This document shows, one piece after another, positions 6,823-15,368 of a DNA stretch of 64,000 nucleotides. A program made the position numbers and the translations under genes. The notes under the pieces are model-generated. The model ran no database searches, was not told where the DNA came from, and saw only the letters and a list, made by a program, of their open reading frames with translations. This DNA comes from Streptomyces camponoticapitis (GTDB lineage Bacteria; Actinomycetota; Actinomycetes; Streptomycetales; Streptomycetaceae): NCBI RefSeq assembly GCF_014646115.1, contig NZ_BMMV01000032.1, forward strand, positions 1 through 64,000. Reading direction: 5' to 3'. The first letter of the stretch is position 1; every line of letters starts with the position of its first letter.

Positions 6823-8403
6823 GTGTTCAACCGGACCAGTCTGCAGGCGGCTGCAGCCCTCGCGTCCATATCCCTGCTGGCCGGATGTGGCCTGTTCTCG
6901 GCGGACAGCGCCGGCGAGGACGAGAAGATCACGATCGGTACCACCAGTGAGCCGAGCACGCTCGACCCGGCCGCCGCATGGGACAACTCGTGGGAGTTGT
7001 ACAGGAACGTTTTCCAGACGCTCGTGGCGTTTCCCACCGGCAGTACGACTCCGCAGCCCGACGCGGCGGACAACTGCAAATTCACGGACTCGACGAACAA
7101 GGTCTACCGCTGCGAACTCCGCGAGGGGCTGACGTTCTCCAACGGTCACAAGCTCGACGCCGACGCCGTCAAGCACTCGTTCGACCGCATTGTGAAGATC
7201 AACGTGAACGGTGGTCCCAACGGACTGCTCGCGTCCCTCGACGGCGTCACCACGGACGGCGACCTGACCGTCACGTTCAACCTGAACAAGCCCGACGCCA
7301 CGTTCCCGTTCGTCCTCGCCGCCCCCGCGATGTCCATCGTCGACCCGGAGGAGTACCCGGCCGACAAGCTCCGGGAAGACGGCAAGCTCACCGGATCCGG
7401 CCCGTACACGCTCCAGTCGTACACCGCGGGCAGCAACGCCGAACTGGCCGAGAACACCAGCTACAAGGGCTTCGCCGACCGTAAGAACTCGGGCGTCAAG
7501 ATCCAGTACTTCCAGGACTCCGACAAGATGTTCGGCGCCCTGAAGAAGAAGGAGATCGACGTCATCTACCGAGGGCTGACCTCGGAGGAAGTCGTCGAGC
7601 TCGAACAGAAGAAGGAAGAGAACGATCACCTTCAGCTGATCGAGACCGTCGGCGCCGACATCCGCTACCTGGTGTTCAACCCCAAGGACGAGTCGGCGGC
7701 GAAGCTGCCCGTACGCCAGGCGGTGGCCCAGGTGGTCGACCGCGACGCGCTGGTGGCCAAGGTCTACCAGGGCACGGCCGAGCCGCTGTACTCGATGGTC
7801 CCCAAGGGCATCTCCGGGCACGCCACGAGCTTCTTCGACGAATACGGCGACCCGGACGTCAAGAAGGCGCAGTCCATCCTGGAGGACGCGGGCGTCCAGA
7901 CGCCGGTGCCGCTGACCCTCTGGTTCACGACCGACCGTTACGGCTCCGGCACGGTCGCCGAGTTTGCCGAGCTCAAGCGCCAGCTGGAGGCGTCCGGCCT
8001 CTTCAAGATCACGCTGAAGAGCAAGCCCTGGAAGGACTTCCAGGCGGGCTTCCAGAAGGGCGAGTACCCGGTCTTCGGCCGAGGCTGGTTCCCCGACTTC
8101 CCCGACCCGGACAACTTCGTGGCCCCGTTCGTCGGCAAGAACAACGCGCTCAGCACCCCCTACGAGAGCCCCGAGATCACCACGGAGCTGCTGCCGCAGT
8201 CGCGGCGCGAGAGCGACCGGGGCGCGGTGATCGAGCAGTTCGAGCGCGCCCAGGAGATCTTCGTCGACGACGTGCGGCTGCTCCCGCTGTGGCAGGGCAA
8301 GCTCTACGTCGCGGCGTCGCAGGAGATCAGCGGTGGCGAGCGCGCGCTCGACCCGCAGACCGTCATGCAGCTCTGGGAGTTCAGCCGGAAGGCCAGCTGG
8401 TAG
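6823..8403 (+). CDS. ABC transporter solute-binding lipoprotein, oligopeptide/dipeptide family (SBP_bac_5)
   Basis: A secreted lipoprotein of 526 residues. The signal peptide ends in the lipobox LLAGC, making Cys22 the lipidated residue. The family signature TSEPSTLDPAAAW follows the mature start, then LREGLTFSNGHKLDADAVKH, which is typical of peptide-binding proteins (SBP_bac_5). The late segment PVFGRGWFPDFPDPDNF is also characteristic. GTG at 6823 is chosen because AAGGAG lies 7 nt upstream; the in-frame GTG at 6817 would be too close to it. No permease or ATPase genes are adjacent, so it is an orphan binding protein that must work with transporter subunits encoded elsewhere. The ligand (peptide, nickel or sugar oligomer) cannot be told from sequence alone. 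Confidence 0.92.
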   Translation: MFNRTSLQAAAALASISLLAGCGLFSADSAGEDEKITIGTTSEPSTLDPAAAWDNSWELYRNVFQTLVAFPTGSTTPQPDAADNCKFTDSTNKVYRCELREGLTFSNGHKLDADAVKHSFDRIVKINVNGGPNGLLASLDGVTTDGDLTVTFNLNKPDATFPFVLAAPAMSIVDPEEYPADKLREDGKLTGSGPYTLQSYTAGSNAELAENTSYKGFADRKNSGVKIQYFQDSDKMFGALKKKEIDVIYRGLTSEEVVELEQKKEENDHLQLIETVGADIRYLVFNPKDESAAKLPVRQAVAQVVDRDALVAKVYQGTAEPLYSMVPKGISGHATSFFDEYGDPDVKKAQSILEDAGVQTPVPLTLWFTTDRYGSGTVAEFAELKRQLEASGLFKITLKSKPWKDFQAGFQKGEYPVFGRGWFPDFPDPDNFVAPFVGKNNALSTPYESPEITTELLPQSRRESDRGAVIEQFERAQEIFVDDVRLLPLWQGKLYVAASQEISGGERALDPQTVMQLWEFSRKASW

Positions 8404-8472
8404 CGGCGATTGTCAGTGCTCACCGGTAGGTTCAGGAGTGGCCCAACTGATCGTTTACCGGAGGTTGTTGAC

Positions 8473-9156
8473 GTGACCGACACCGACATGCTGCCCGAGT
8501 CCTGGCGCGGCGTCCTCGGCGAAGAGCTGCAGAAGCCCTACTTCAAGGAGCTCACCGAGTTCGTCGAGGAGGAGCGGGCGAAGGGGCCGGTCTACCCCCC
8601 GCGCGACGAGGTGTTCGCCGCGCTCGACGCCACGCCGTACGACCAGGTGAAGGTGCTGGTCCTCGGCCAGGATCCGTACCACGGTGAGGGCCAGGGCCAC
8701 GGTCTGTGCTTCTCGGTGCGGCCCGGGGTGCGCACGCCTCCCTCCTTGCGGAACATCTACAAGGAGATGAAGGAGGAGCTGGGCCACCCGGTGCCGGACA
8801 ACGGCTATCTGATGCCGTGGGCCGAGCAGGGCGTGCTGCTGCTCAACGCCGTTCTGACGGTGCGGGCCGGCGAGGCCAACTCGCACAAGGGCAAGGGCTG
8901 GGAGCAATTCACGGACGCGGTGATCCGCGCGGTGGACGCCCGGCCCGATCCCGCTGTCTTCGTGCTCTGGGGCGCGTACGCGCAGAAGAAGCTGCCGCTG
9001 ATCGACGAGTCGCGGCATGTGGTGGTCAAGGGCGCGCATCCCTCGCCGCTGTCGGCGAAGAAGTTCTTCGGCTCGCGCCCGTTCACCCAGATCAACGAGG
9101 CGATCGCCGCGCAGGGGCACAAGGCGATCGACTGGCGCGTCCCGGACCTGGGCTGA
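8473..9156 (+). CDS. ung: uracil-DNA glycosylase, family 1
   Basis: Removes uracil from DNA arising by cytosine deamination or dUTP misincorporation, leaving an abasic site for base-excision repair. The 227-residue protein carries the water-activating motif GQDPYHGEGQGHG (about residues 63-75), the uracil-stacking segment LCFSV, LLLNAVLTV, and the DNA-intercalating loop HPSPLSA near residue 195. Length and motif order match the family fully. The GTG at 8473 is chosen since GGAGG lies 8 nt upstream. It is a single-gene unit between the lipoprotein and a small hypothetical gene. High-GC genomes rely on this enzyme, so no special role need be assumed. Confidence 0.97.
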   Translation: MTDTDMLPESWRGVLGEELQKPYFKELTEFVEEERAKGPVYPPRDEVFAALDATPYDQVKVLVLGQDPYHGEGQGHGLCFSVRPGVRTPPSLRNIYKEMKEELGHPVPDNGYLMPWAEQGVLLLNAVLTVRAGEANSHKGKGWEQFTDAVIRAVDARPDPAVFVLWGAYAQKKLPLIDESRHVVVKGAHPSPLSAKKFFGSRPFTQINEAIAAQGHKAIDWRVPDLG

Positions 9157-9301
9157 CCTGCCCCGTCACGCCCGGCGCCGCCGTCGCCGGCCCTGCCCGG
9201 CGGTCCGCGCCGGGCGGGTGAGCCTGAGCGGGAATGCCGGTCGGGGCGGTTAGCGTCGGGCCGGACGGGATCGACCGGACGGGCTCGGGAGGCGGCAGGC
9301 G

Positions 9302-9757
9302 ATGGAGCGGCGTGAGGTGTCCGAGGACGCCGTCCTGACCAGGATCGGTCAGGCGGTCATGCTGCTCCACGGCGGTGACCGCGAGGAGGCGCGCAACCGG
9401 TTCGGCGAGCTGTGGACCGAGATCGGCGAGTCCGGCGACCCGCTCCACCGCTGCACGCTCGCGCACTACATGGCCGACACGCAGGACGACCCCGGCGACG
9501 AACTGGCCTGGGACCTGCGCGCCCTGACCGCGGCGGAGGGACCGGCCTTGTCCCGCGCCTCCCCGGCGGTGCGGGCCTTCTACCCCTCGCTCCATCTCAA
9601 CCTGGCCGCCGACTATGTGAAACTCCAGCGCCCCGACGCGGCCCGACTGCACCTCTCCCGGGCCCGCGCCGCCGTGAACGCGCTCGGGGACGACGGGTAC
9701 GGGAACGGGGTCCGGACCGCGATCGGCCGGCTGGAGCGGCAGTTGCTCGACGACTGA
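9302..9757 (+). CDS. tetratricopeptide-like small protein
   Basis: A soluble 151-residue protein that is nearly all helical: AVLTRIGQAVMLLHGGDREE, HRCTLAHYMADTQDD and ADYVKLQRPDAARLHLSRAR read as helix pairs spaced like TPR units. There is no catalytic motif, signal peptide or membrane segment. I recognise the pattern from hypothetical Streptomyces proteins but cannot name a function; a protein-protein interaction role is the usual expectation for such folds. ATG at 9302 follows a GGAGGCGGCAGGCG stretch that serves as ribosome site. Confidence 0.75.
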   Translation: MERREVSEDAVLTRIGQAVMLLHGGDREEARNRFGELWTEIGESGDPLHRCTLAHYMADTQDDPGDELAWDLRALTAAEGPALSRASPAVRAFYPSLHLNLAADYVKLQRPDAARLHLSRARAAVNALGDDGYGNGVRTAIGRLERQLLDD

Positions 9758-9763
9758 GCGGAG

Positions 9764-10180
9764 TCAGCCGCCGTACGTCTCCTGGCAGAGACGGCTCTCC
9801 GCGCTGCCGGGCTTCCAGCCTCCGTACCGCTCACCGAGCGCGCACAGCTCCACGCCCGTGCCAGGCGGCGCCGCCGGGGGCGCCGTGGCGGGCGGTGCGG
9901 AGGTGGGCTCGGACCGCTGTGCGGCCGCCCGCCGCCCGGGAGGGGGTACGGCCTCCGGGGCGGCGGGCCGCTCGGGAGGCGGGGTGCGCGCGAGCGGGGT
10001 CGCGGCCTCCAGCGCCTCGCGCGCCGGCTGCTGCACGATCCGCGGGGCCACGGTGCGCTGAGGCGGGGCCTCCCGTCCGGCTCCGACCCCCGCCTCGGGC
10101 TCCACGGCCACGCAGGCCGAGACCCCGCTGACCGCCACACCGAGGAGGAGTACCGCTGTCGTTCTCGTTCGCCGCGTCAC
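9764..10180 (-). CDS. putative lipoprotein with Pro/Ala-rich linker
   Basis: A 138-residue exported protein. It starts MTRRTRTTAVLLLGVAVSG and reaches the lipobox VSAC, so Cys23 would be lipidated. A low-complexity segment rich in Pro, Ala and Arg (about residues 35-110) leads to a short conserved-looking C-terminus, VELCALGERYGGWKPGS, with two cysteines (C113 and C132) that could form a disulfide outside the cell. It converges with the TPR-like gene, the stops lying six bases apart. Function unknown. Confidence 0.75.
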   Translation of the reverse strand: MTRRTRTTAVLLLGVAVSGVSACVAVEPEAGVGAGREAPPQRTVAPRIVQQPAREALEAATPLARTPPPERPAAPEAVPPPGRRAAAQRSEPTSAPPATAPPAAPPGTGVELCALGERYGGWKPGSAESRLCQETYGG

Positions 10181-10437
10181 GGGGCCAACTCTGCTGGTCG
10201 TGCGGCGTGTCGGAGACGAAACAGCGCGGTGTGACCCGCACGGGTGACGCGGCCCGCCCCCGTGTTGCCCCGCCGCACCCCCCGGCGTCTTCCCGCCTCC
10301 CCCTGAGCGCTACGCGGGCGTCGCCGACCGGCCGCCCCGGCATCGCCCGTATGCTGCGGACCAGGGTCTGCCCGGCGGACCCCCGCGCACCGGCGCGTGA
10401 GACAACAGGACCGCGGCAAGGCGACAGGGAGACCCAC

Positions 10438-11343
10438 GTGAAGGTCGGCTGCATAGGGCTCGGCGACATCGCCCAGAAGGCGTATCTGCCGGTGCTCACC
10501 ACGCTGCCCGGGATCGAGCTTCATCTGCAGACCCGCACCCCGGCCACCCTCACGCGGGTCGGCGAGAGTCACCACATCCCCGGCGAGCGGCGCCACGCCG
10601 ACCTCGACTCGCTGCTCGCCCAGGGACTGGACGCCGCGTTCGTCCACGCGCCGACCGCCGCGCACGCCGAGATCGCCACCCGGCTGCTGGAGGCCGGTGT
10701 ACCGACCTTCGTCGACAAGCCCCTCGCGTACGAACTCGGCGAATCGCAGCGCCTGGTCGCCCTCGCCGAGGAGCGCGGGACGAGTCTCGCCGTGGGCTTC
10801 AACCGGCGCTTCGCGCCCGCCTACGCGCAGTGCCTGGAGCATCCGCGCGATCTGATCCTCATGCAGAAGAACCGCATCGGCCTGCCCGAGGACGCCCGCC
10901 TCTTCGTCCTGGACGACTTCATCCATGTCGTGGACACCCTGCGCTTCCTGCTCCCCGGCCCCGTCGAGCACGTCGACGTCCGCGCCCGGGTCCGCGAGGG
11001 CCTGACACACCATGTCGTGCTCCAGCTCTCCGGCGACGGTTTCACCGCCATCGGCATGATGAACCGGATGAACGGCTCCACCGAGGAGATCCTCGAAGTC
11101 TCCGGACAGGACACCAAGCGGGCCGTCCACCACATCGCCGAGATCGTCGACCACAAGGGCCAGCCCAGTGTCCGCAGGCGCGGCGACTGGGTGCCGGTGG
11201 CCCGGCAGCGCGGCATCGAGCAGTGCGTGCTGGCGTTCCTCGACGCCGTACGCGCGGGGAAGACGCTCAGCGCCCGGGACGCTCTTTCGACGCACGAGCT
11301 GTGTGAGCGTGTGGTGCTGGCCGCTCGCGCGCAGGCCGTCTGA
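10438..11343 (+). CDS. Gfo/Idh/MocA family oxidoreductase
   Basis: A 301-residue NAD(P)-dependent oxidoreductase of the inositol 2-dehydrogenase/glucose-fructose oxidoreductase superfamily. The N-terminal Rossmann start VGCIGLGDIAQKAYLP binds the cofactor; EAGVPTFVDKPLAYELGE contains the conserved K-P of the active site (about residue 99); VGFNRRFAPAY and the later DDFIHVVDTLRF hold the family's substrate-side His/Asp positions. GTG at 10438 is chosen because the Rossmann motif begins right after it; the longer open frame upstream has no homologous look. Its 3' end overlaps the convergent lnt gene by 77 bp. Substrate (a sugar, inositol or small aldehyde) is not determinable. Confidence 0.88.
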   Translation: MKVGCIGLGDIAQKAYLPVLTTLPGIELHLQTRTPATLTRVGESHHIPGERRHADLDSLLAQGLDAAFVHAPTAAHAEIATRLLEAGVPTFVDKPLAYELGESQRLVALAEERGTSLAVGFNRRFAPAYAQCLEHPRDLILMQKNRIGLPEDARLFVLDDFIHVVDTLRFLLPGPVEHVDVRARVREGLTHHVVLQLSGDGFTAIGMMNRMNGSTEEILEVSGQDTKRAVHHIAEIVDHKGQPSVRRRGDWVPVARQRGIEQCVLAFLDAVRAGKTLSARDALSTHELCERVVLAARAQAV

Positions 11344-12868
11344 GCGACCGGGCCCCCTCGAACGCGCAGAGGGCCGCGAGGACGGCCAGCGCGCCGTACA
11401 GCGGCCAGGGGCCGAGGTTGACGAACGCGGTGGTGCCGCGCGCCAGCGGCACCACGTAGACGGCGCTCGTGCTGCGATCGGTGCTGAGCGGGGTACCGAC
11501 CTGCTTGCCCTCCGGGCCGTACACCGCGCTGACACCGGTGAGTGTGGCGTGCACCGTCGGGCGGCCCGTCTCGGCCGCTCGCAGCGCGGCCAGTGTCGCG
11601 TGCTGCTCGGGCGCCCAGCTCTGCTGGAAGGTCGAGGTCGACGACTGCGCGACGAGCAGTTGCGCGCCGTCCCTGACCAGCTGCCGGCTCATGTCGGGGA
11701 ACGCCGACTCGAAGCAGATCAGCGGACCGATCCGCAGCCTCTCCTGCCAGGGCCCCGGCAGCACCATCACCGCCTGGTGTGTGCCGCGTCTGCGGTCCTG
11801 GGACGCCGCCTTGCCCACGGACGTCGCCCACCCGAGCGCGTCGCGCATCGGGATGTACTCGCCGAACGGCACCAGCCGCATCTTGTCGTAGCGGTCGCCC
11901 GTCAGACCGTCGGGACCCACCAGTACCGCGCTCTTGAAGATCCCCGTGCGCCCCGCCTCGTCCGAGCCGGGAGCGTCCATGTTGACCAGGACCGGGGAGC
12001 CGACCTGGCGTGACAGCTCGACGACACGGTTCGCCAGATCGGGCCGGGTGGTGAGATCGCGGCCGACGCTGCTCTCGCCCCACACCACGAGATCGAGATC
12101 CTGTCCGGCCAGCGAGCGCGTCAGTTCCTCGCTGCGTACGAAACGCCGCTCGATGCCGCCGATGACACCGGGCTGGACGATGGCGACACGGGCGTGCCCC
12201 GCGTTCTCCGGGAGCGGCGCCCAGACCCATGCGACGCCGACGGCGACGACGCACGCCGTCAGGCCCGCGACGGCGGTCGTACGGACCGGGGGGACGGTCA
12301 GCAGCACGGTCAGCGCCGTGTTCACGGCGACCACCAGAAGACTCACCAGCCACACGCCGCCCACCGAGGCGAGCCGTAGCGCGGGCGCCACGTCCCACTG
12401 ACTCGCACCCAGCAGCCCCCAGGGACCGCCCAGGCCGTCCAAGGACCGCACCGTCTCGATGATCAGCCAGCCCGACGGCAGCACCGCCAGCGCGGCGACC
12501 GTGCGCCGGACCGACGGACGCCCGCGGAGCATAAAACGGACCAGCCAGCCCCACGGCCCCCACAGCAGCCCCAGAAAACCGCCGAGCACCAGGATGAACA
12601 CATGCAGGCTCGGGATCAGCCACTGATGGACGGCGAGCATGAAGCCCAGCCCGCCGATCCAGCCGTCCAGGAACGCCCGCCGGCCCGTCGGGGCCGTACG
12701 CAGCATCACCATCCAGGGCACGAGAGCGATGTACGCGAACCACGCGATGTTCGACTCGGGGAAGGCGAACGCGGGCAGCGCGCCTGCCAGCAGGGCCGCG
12801 AATCCTCGCCACACCGGCGAATGGGAACGACGGACCCACGCCTCCCGCCGCTCGACCGGAACCCACAT
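11267..12868 (-). CDS. lnt: apolipoprotein N-acyltransferase
   Basis: Adds the third fatty acid to the N-terminal Cys of lipoproteins at the outer face of the membrane. The 533-residue protein has a multi-pass N-terminal half (about residues 20-220) and a nitrilase-fold domain (about 225-470). The catalytic triad is visible: Glu265 in VVWGES, Lys329 in YDKMRLVPFGEY and Cys385 in LICFES, nearly the same spacing as E267-K335-C387 of the Escherichia coli enzyme. One more membrane segment follows near 490-505. The C-terminal tail overlaps the convergent oxidoreductase gene by 77 bp. Streptomycetes can carry more than one Lnt; which lipoproteins this one serves is unknown. Confidence 0.95.
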   Translation of the reverse strand: MWVPVERREAWVRRSHSPVWRGFAALLAGALPAFAFPESNIAWFAYIALVPWMVMLRTAPTGRRAFLDGWIGGLGFMLAVHQWLIPSLHVFILVLGGFLGLLWGPWGWLVRFMLRGRPSVRRTVAALAVLPSGWLIIETVRSLDGLGGPWGLLGASQWDVAPALRLASVGGVWLVSLLVVAVNTALTVLLTVPPVRTTAVAGLTACVVAVGVAWVWAPLPENAGHARVAIVQPGVIGGIERRFVRSEELTRSLAGQDLDLVVWGESSVGRDLTTRPDLANRVVELSRQVGSPVLVNMDAPGSDEAGRTGIFKSAVLVGPDGLTGDRYDKMRLVPFGEYIPMRDALGWATSVGKAASQDRRRGTHQAVMVLPGPWQERLRIGPLICFESAFPDMSRQLVRDGAQLLVAQSSTSTFQQSWAPEQHATLAALRAAETGRPTVHATLTGVSAVYGPEGKQVGTPLSTDRSTSAVYVVPLARGTTAFVNLGPWPLYGALAVLAALCAFEGARSLRRPARERPAPHAHTARASKERPGR

Positions 12869-13076
12869 GCCGCGCCCCCTCGTCCCGCCCGTGAGCGGTG
12901 CAGATCAGCGGTACGGGTCAGCGGCGCCGATCAGCGCTACGGCTGATCGACGTCACCGAACGTGCCGGTGGGCAGTACTTTCCGGATCAGTGTGGGGGAG
13001 AGAAGGCGTGGGAGGACAGAGCGCCCCCGGTGTGTCCGCCCCTCGTCGGGCCGGGCGTGGCAGATGCCGGCGGCGG

Positions 13077-13526
13077 TCAGCGCCCGGGGGCGCGCCGCGC
13101 CTTCTCCCCGGCCATGACGGTGTGGAGCCGCCAGCCGTCCTCCGCACGGGTGAGCCCGAAGGTGTAACGGCTGATGGCGAGGGTCGCCTCGCCGGACTCC
13201 GGGAACAGCGTGCTCAGGCAGTCGGCCCGTACCTCGGCACGGTCTTCGCCGGGATATCCGTCGAAGTTCTCGAAGCTCAGCCGGCGATTGCCGATCAGGT
13301 GCTGGCGTACGGGGAAACCGCCCAGGACGCCGGCGAGCCAGTCGGCCACCTCGGCGGCCGATCCCTCGATCCCACCGGCGCCGCGGTGGTCGGCGCGTCC
13401 GTCGGGGGTGAAGAGCGCGAGAAAGCCTGGCCAGTCGGCATCGTCCATGGCCGTCGCGTAGCCACTGATCACCTCGTCGACGGCAAGGCGGTCCATCAAG
13501 GTCGCGAGATCCACACGCTGCGTCAT
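13077..13526 (-). CDS. SnoaL-like (NTF2-fold) protein
   Basis: A 149-residue cone-shaped NTF2-fold domain protein. The pattern LMDRLAVDEVISGYATAMDD, then FLALFTPDGRADHRG, RQHLIGNRRLSF and the closing GWRLHTVMAG is typical of the SnoaL_4/limonene-epoxide-hydrolase-like group. Members include small cyclases, dehydratases and many proteins without known activity. No biosynthetic neighbours are present, so a specific reaction is not assigned. The first ATG is used (13526). It stands alone between lnt and a 56-residue gene on the same strand. Confidence 0.8.
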   Translation of the reverse strand: MTQRVDLATLMDRLAVDEVISGYATAMDDADWPGFLALFTPDGRADHRGAGGIEGSAAEVADWLAGVLGGFPVRQHLIGNRRLSFENFDGYPGEDRAEVRADCLSTLFPESGEATLAISRYTFGLTRAEDGWRLHTVMAGEKARRAPGR

Positions 13527-13629
13527 CGGATCAGTCTCCGGCAGTGGGGGCCCCAGGCCAAGGGGTCAGGGGCCGCGCCGATCATCCGGTCGTACAGATC
13601 GGCCGTATCCGCCGGTGGTTCATGGGAAA

Positions 13630-13664
13630 GGCCCGGCCCCGCGGTGTCACCGCGGGGCCGGGCC
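13630..13664 (-). terminator. terminator of the 56-residue gene
   Basis: A 17-bp perfect inverted repeat around a single central T (13630-13646 and 13648-13664), rich in G and C. It lies 38 bp past the stop of the gene at 13703-13873 and well before the start region of the next minus-strand gene, which fits a Rho-independent type terminator without U-tract. Confidence 0.75.
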
Positions 13665-13702
13665 CGAATCCCGACTGCCGGAACACGCCCGGGGCGTATC
13701 CC

Positions 13703-13873
13703 TTACGCGGCCTCGTCGACCGCGTCGTGCAGGGCCGCCGCCCATTCCAGCAGCAGGACTTCGTACTCCTCGGCCGGCCACGTGCCGTCGGCCGCGTCGA
13801 CCAGGGCGCGGATGCGCTCGTTGGCCGCGACGGCGCCGGACGCCGCGGAAGCGGAGGAGGAAGTTGTGGACAT
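13703..13873 (-). CDS. 56-residue conserved-looking small protein
   Basis: Starts MSTTSSSASAASGAV and continues with one amphipathic helical stretch, NERIRALVDAADGTWPAEEY, then VLLLEWAAALHDAVDEAA. The first 15 residues look disordered. The longer frame back to 13954 adds arginine/cysteine-rich sequence with no coding look, so the ATG at 13873 is preferred. A strong terminator follows. No function is known to me; small acidic helical proteins like this are common in Streptomyces. Confidence 0.6.
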   Translation of the reverse strand: MSTTSSSASAASGAVAANERIRALVDAADGTWPAEEYEVLLLEWAAALHDAVDEAA

Positions 13874-13990
13874 ACGGCAACCGTACGGGCCCTCGCTCGG
13901 TTCCCGTGCCGTTCCGGGAGCGGGATAGCTCACACGCCGACAGGGCAACCCCACGGTGCGTCAGCTTCGAGCCCAGTCGCGCCAAGGGTT

Positions 13991-14030
13991 CCGGCCGTCG
14001 CCCGGCCGTCCGGGGACGGGCGACGGCCGG
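13991..14030 (-). terminator. terminator of uppP
   Basis: CCGGCCGTCGCCCG (13991-14004) pairs perfectly with CGGGCGACGGCCGG (14017-14030) around a 12-nt loop, about 85 bp beyond the uppP stop on the same strand. Confidence 0.6.
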
Positions 14031-14115
14031 ACGTGTCCTTGAGCACACGGAGGGCGGACGACCGCCCGGAAGCGGACTGGAACGGGAAGAAGGAGAAGGA
14101 GCCTGTGCCGCCCGG

Positions 14116-14988
14116 TCAGCCGGCGGACTCGCCCGCGTGCGGGCTCAGCGTGTCCGTACCGACGAGGGCGAACAGCACGATGCCGAGCAGGACCCGGTAG
14201 ATCACGAACGGCATGAAGCTCTTCGTGGTGATGAACTTCATGAACCAGGCGATAACGGCATATCCAACGACAAAGGCGATGATCGTGGCGAAGATCGTCG
14301 GCCCCCATGAGACATGCCCCTCGCCGGCGTCCTTCAACTCGAAGGCGCCCGAGGCCAGTACGGCCGGGATGGCGAGCAGGAACGAGTAACGCGCCGCCGC
14401 CTCACGGGTGTAGCCCATCAGCAGTCCGCCGCTGATCGTCGCACCCGACCGGGAGACACCCGGAACCAGCGCCAGGGCCTGGCAGAATCCGAAGATCAGA
14501 CCGTCCCTGACGTTCAGTTCCTTCAGCGTCTTGCGCTCCTTGACGGCGCGGTGCTTGCCGCCCGTCTCGTCGCGCGCCGCCAGCCGGTCCGCGATGCCGA
14601 GGATGACACCCATCACGATCAACGTCGTCGCGATCAGCCGCAGATCACGGAAGGGTCCCTCGATCTGGTCCTTGAACGTCACCCCGAGCACTCCGATGGG
14701 GATCGACCCCACGATCACCAACCAACCCATCTGCGCGTCGTGGTCGGAGCGCATCGCCTTGTTCGTCAGCGAGCGGAACCACGCCGAGATGATCCGGGCG
14801 ATGTCCTTGCGGAAGTAGATGAGGACCGCCGCTTCCGTACCGATCTGTGTGATCGCGGTGAACGCCGCACCCGGATCGTGCCAGCCGGCGAAAGCGGCGG
14901 TCAGCCGCAGATGCGCGCTGGAGGAGATGGGCAGGAACTCGGTCAGCCCCTGGACGAGTCCGAGGATGAGTGATTCGAACCAAGACAT
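14116..14988 (-). CDS. uppP: undecaprenyl-diphosphatase (UppP/BacA)
   Basis: Dephosphorylates undecaprenyl diphosphate outside the membrane so the lipid carrier of peptidoglycan precursors can be reused; extra copies give bacitracin resistance. The 290-residue protein is highly hydrophobic with about seven to eight membrane spans. It shows both family signatures: VQGLTEFLPISSSAHL at the N-terminus (Glu-rich motif) and PGVSRSGATISGG in the middle. ATG at 14988 is chosen since MSWFESLILGL is the usual opening; an in-frame ATG at 15021 would add eleven atypical residues. Confidence 0.95.
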   Translation of the reverse strand: MSWFESLILGLVQGLTEFLPISSSAHLRLTAAFAGWHDPGAAFTAITQIGTEAAVLIYFRKDIARIISAWFRSLTNKAMRSDHDAQMGWLVIVGSIPIGVLGVTFKDQIEGPFRDLRLIATTLIVMGVILGIADRLAARDETGGKHRAVKERKTLKELNVRDGLIFGFCQALALVPGVSRSGATISGGLLMGYTREAAARYSFLLAIPAVLASGAFELKDAGEGHVSWGPTIFATIIAFVVGYAVIAWFMKFITTKSFMPFVIYRVLLGIVLFALVGTDTLSPHAGESAG

Positions 14989-15368
14989 GGGTGCTACGCC
15001 ATCCAAGAAAAGATCGTGCACCGGCCGGTGTGAACACGGGGCAGTGGCGGGTTGCGGACTAAAAGTTGGCGCGCGTAATCGCTCGTCTGCGCGAGTGCAT
15101 GGAGGGGCCCATCACGCGCCGGTCTGGGGCAGCGTAGCCGTTGATGATTATGGGACGGCGCCAACCCCCTGCGCGGGCGGGGGACGCACGGCGACGAGGG
15201 CTGCACCGAGGGCGACAGCCGGCGTGAAAAGGAGGGTCGAGGAGGGGTCGTTGAGGGGGTCGCTAGGGGGCGCATAGGGGGGGCAGTCAGGGGGCGTGCA
15301 ACGGGGAGGGCAAGGTCACACGAGTCCAACCTGATGGCTTGGAGACGCCCTGCCCTAACATCTCGGCC
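14989..15368. promoter_or_regulatory. divergent intergenic region uppP/mutA with G-run array
   Basis: This 380-bp gap separates the divergent uppP and mutA genes. The part near uppP is unremarkable. On the plus strand five runs of four to seven G lie at 15244-15247, 15255-15259, 15266-15270, 15277-15283 and 15290-15294, separated by loops of six or seven bases. They fall about 75-125 bp before the mutA start, on the non-template strand. The spacing meets the usual G-quadruplex rule. No clear -35/-10 pair was found. Confidence 0.55.

Noticed and set aside
15000..15368. Cobalamin riboswitch before the mutase operon
   Set aside because: No B12-box-like conserved core was seen; only the G-run array stands out.
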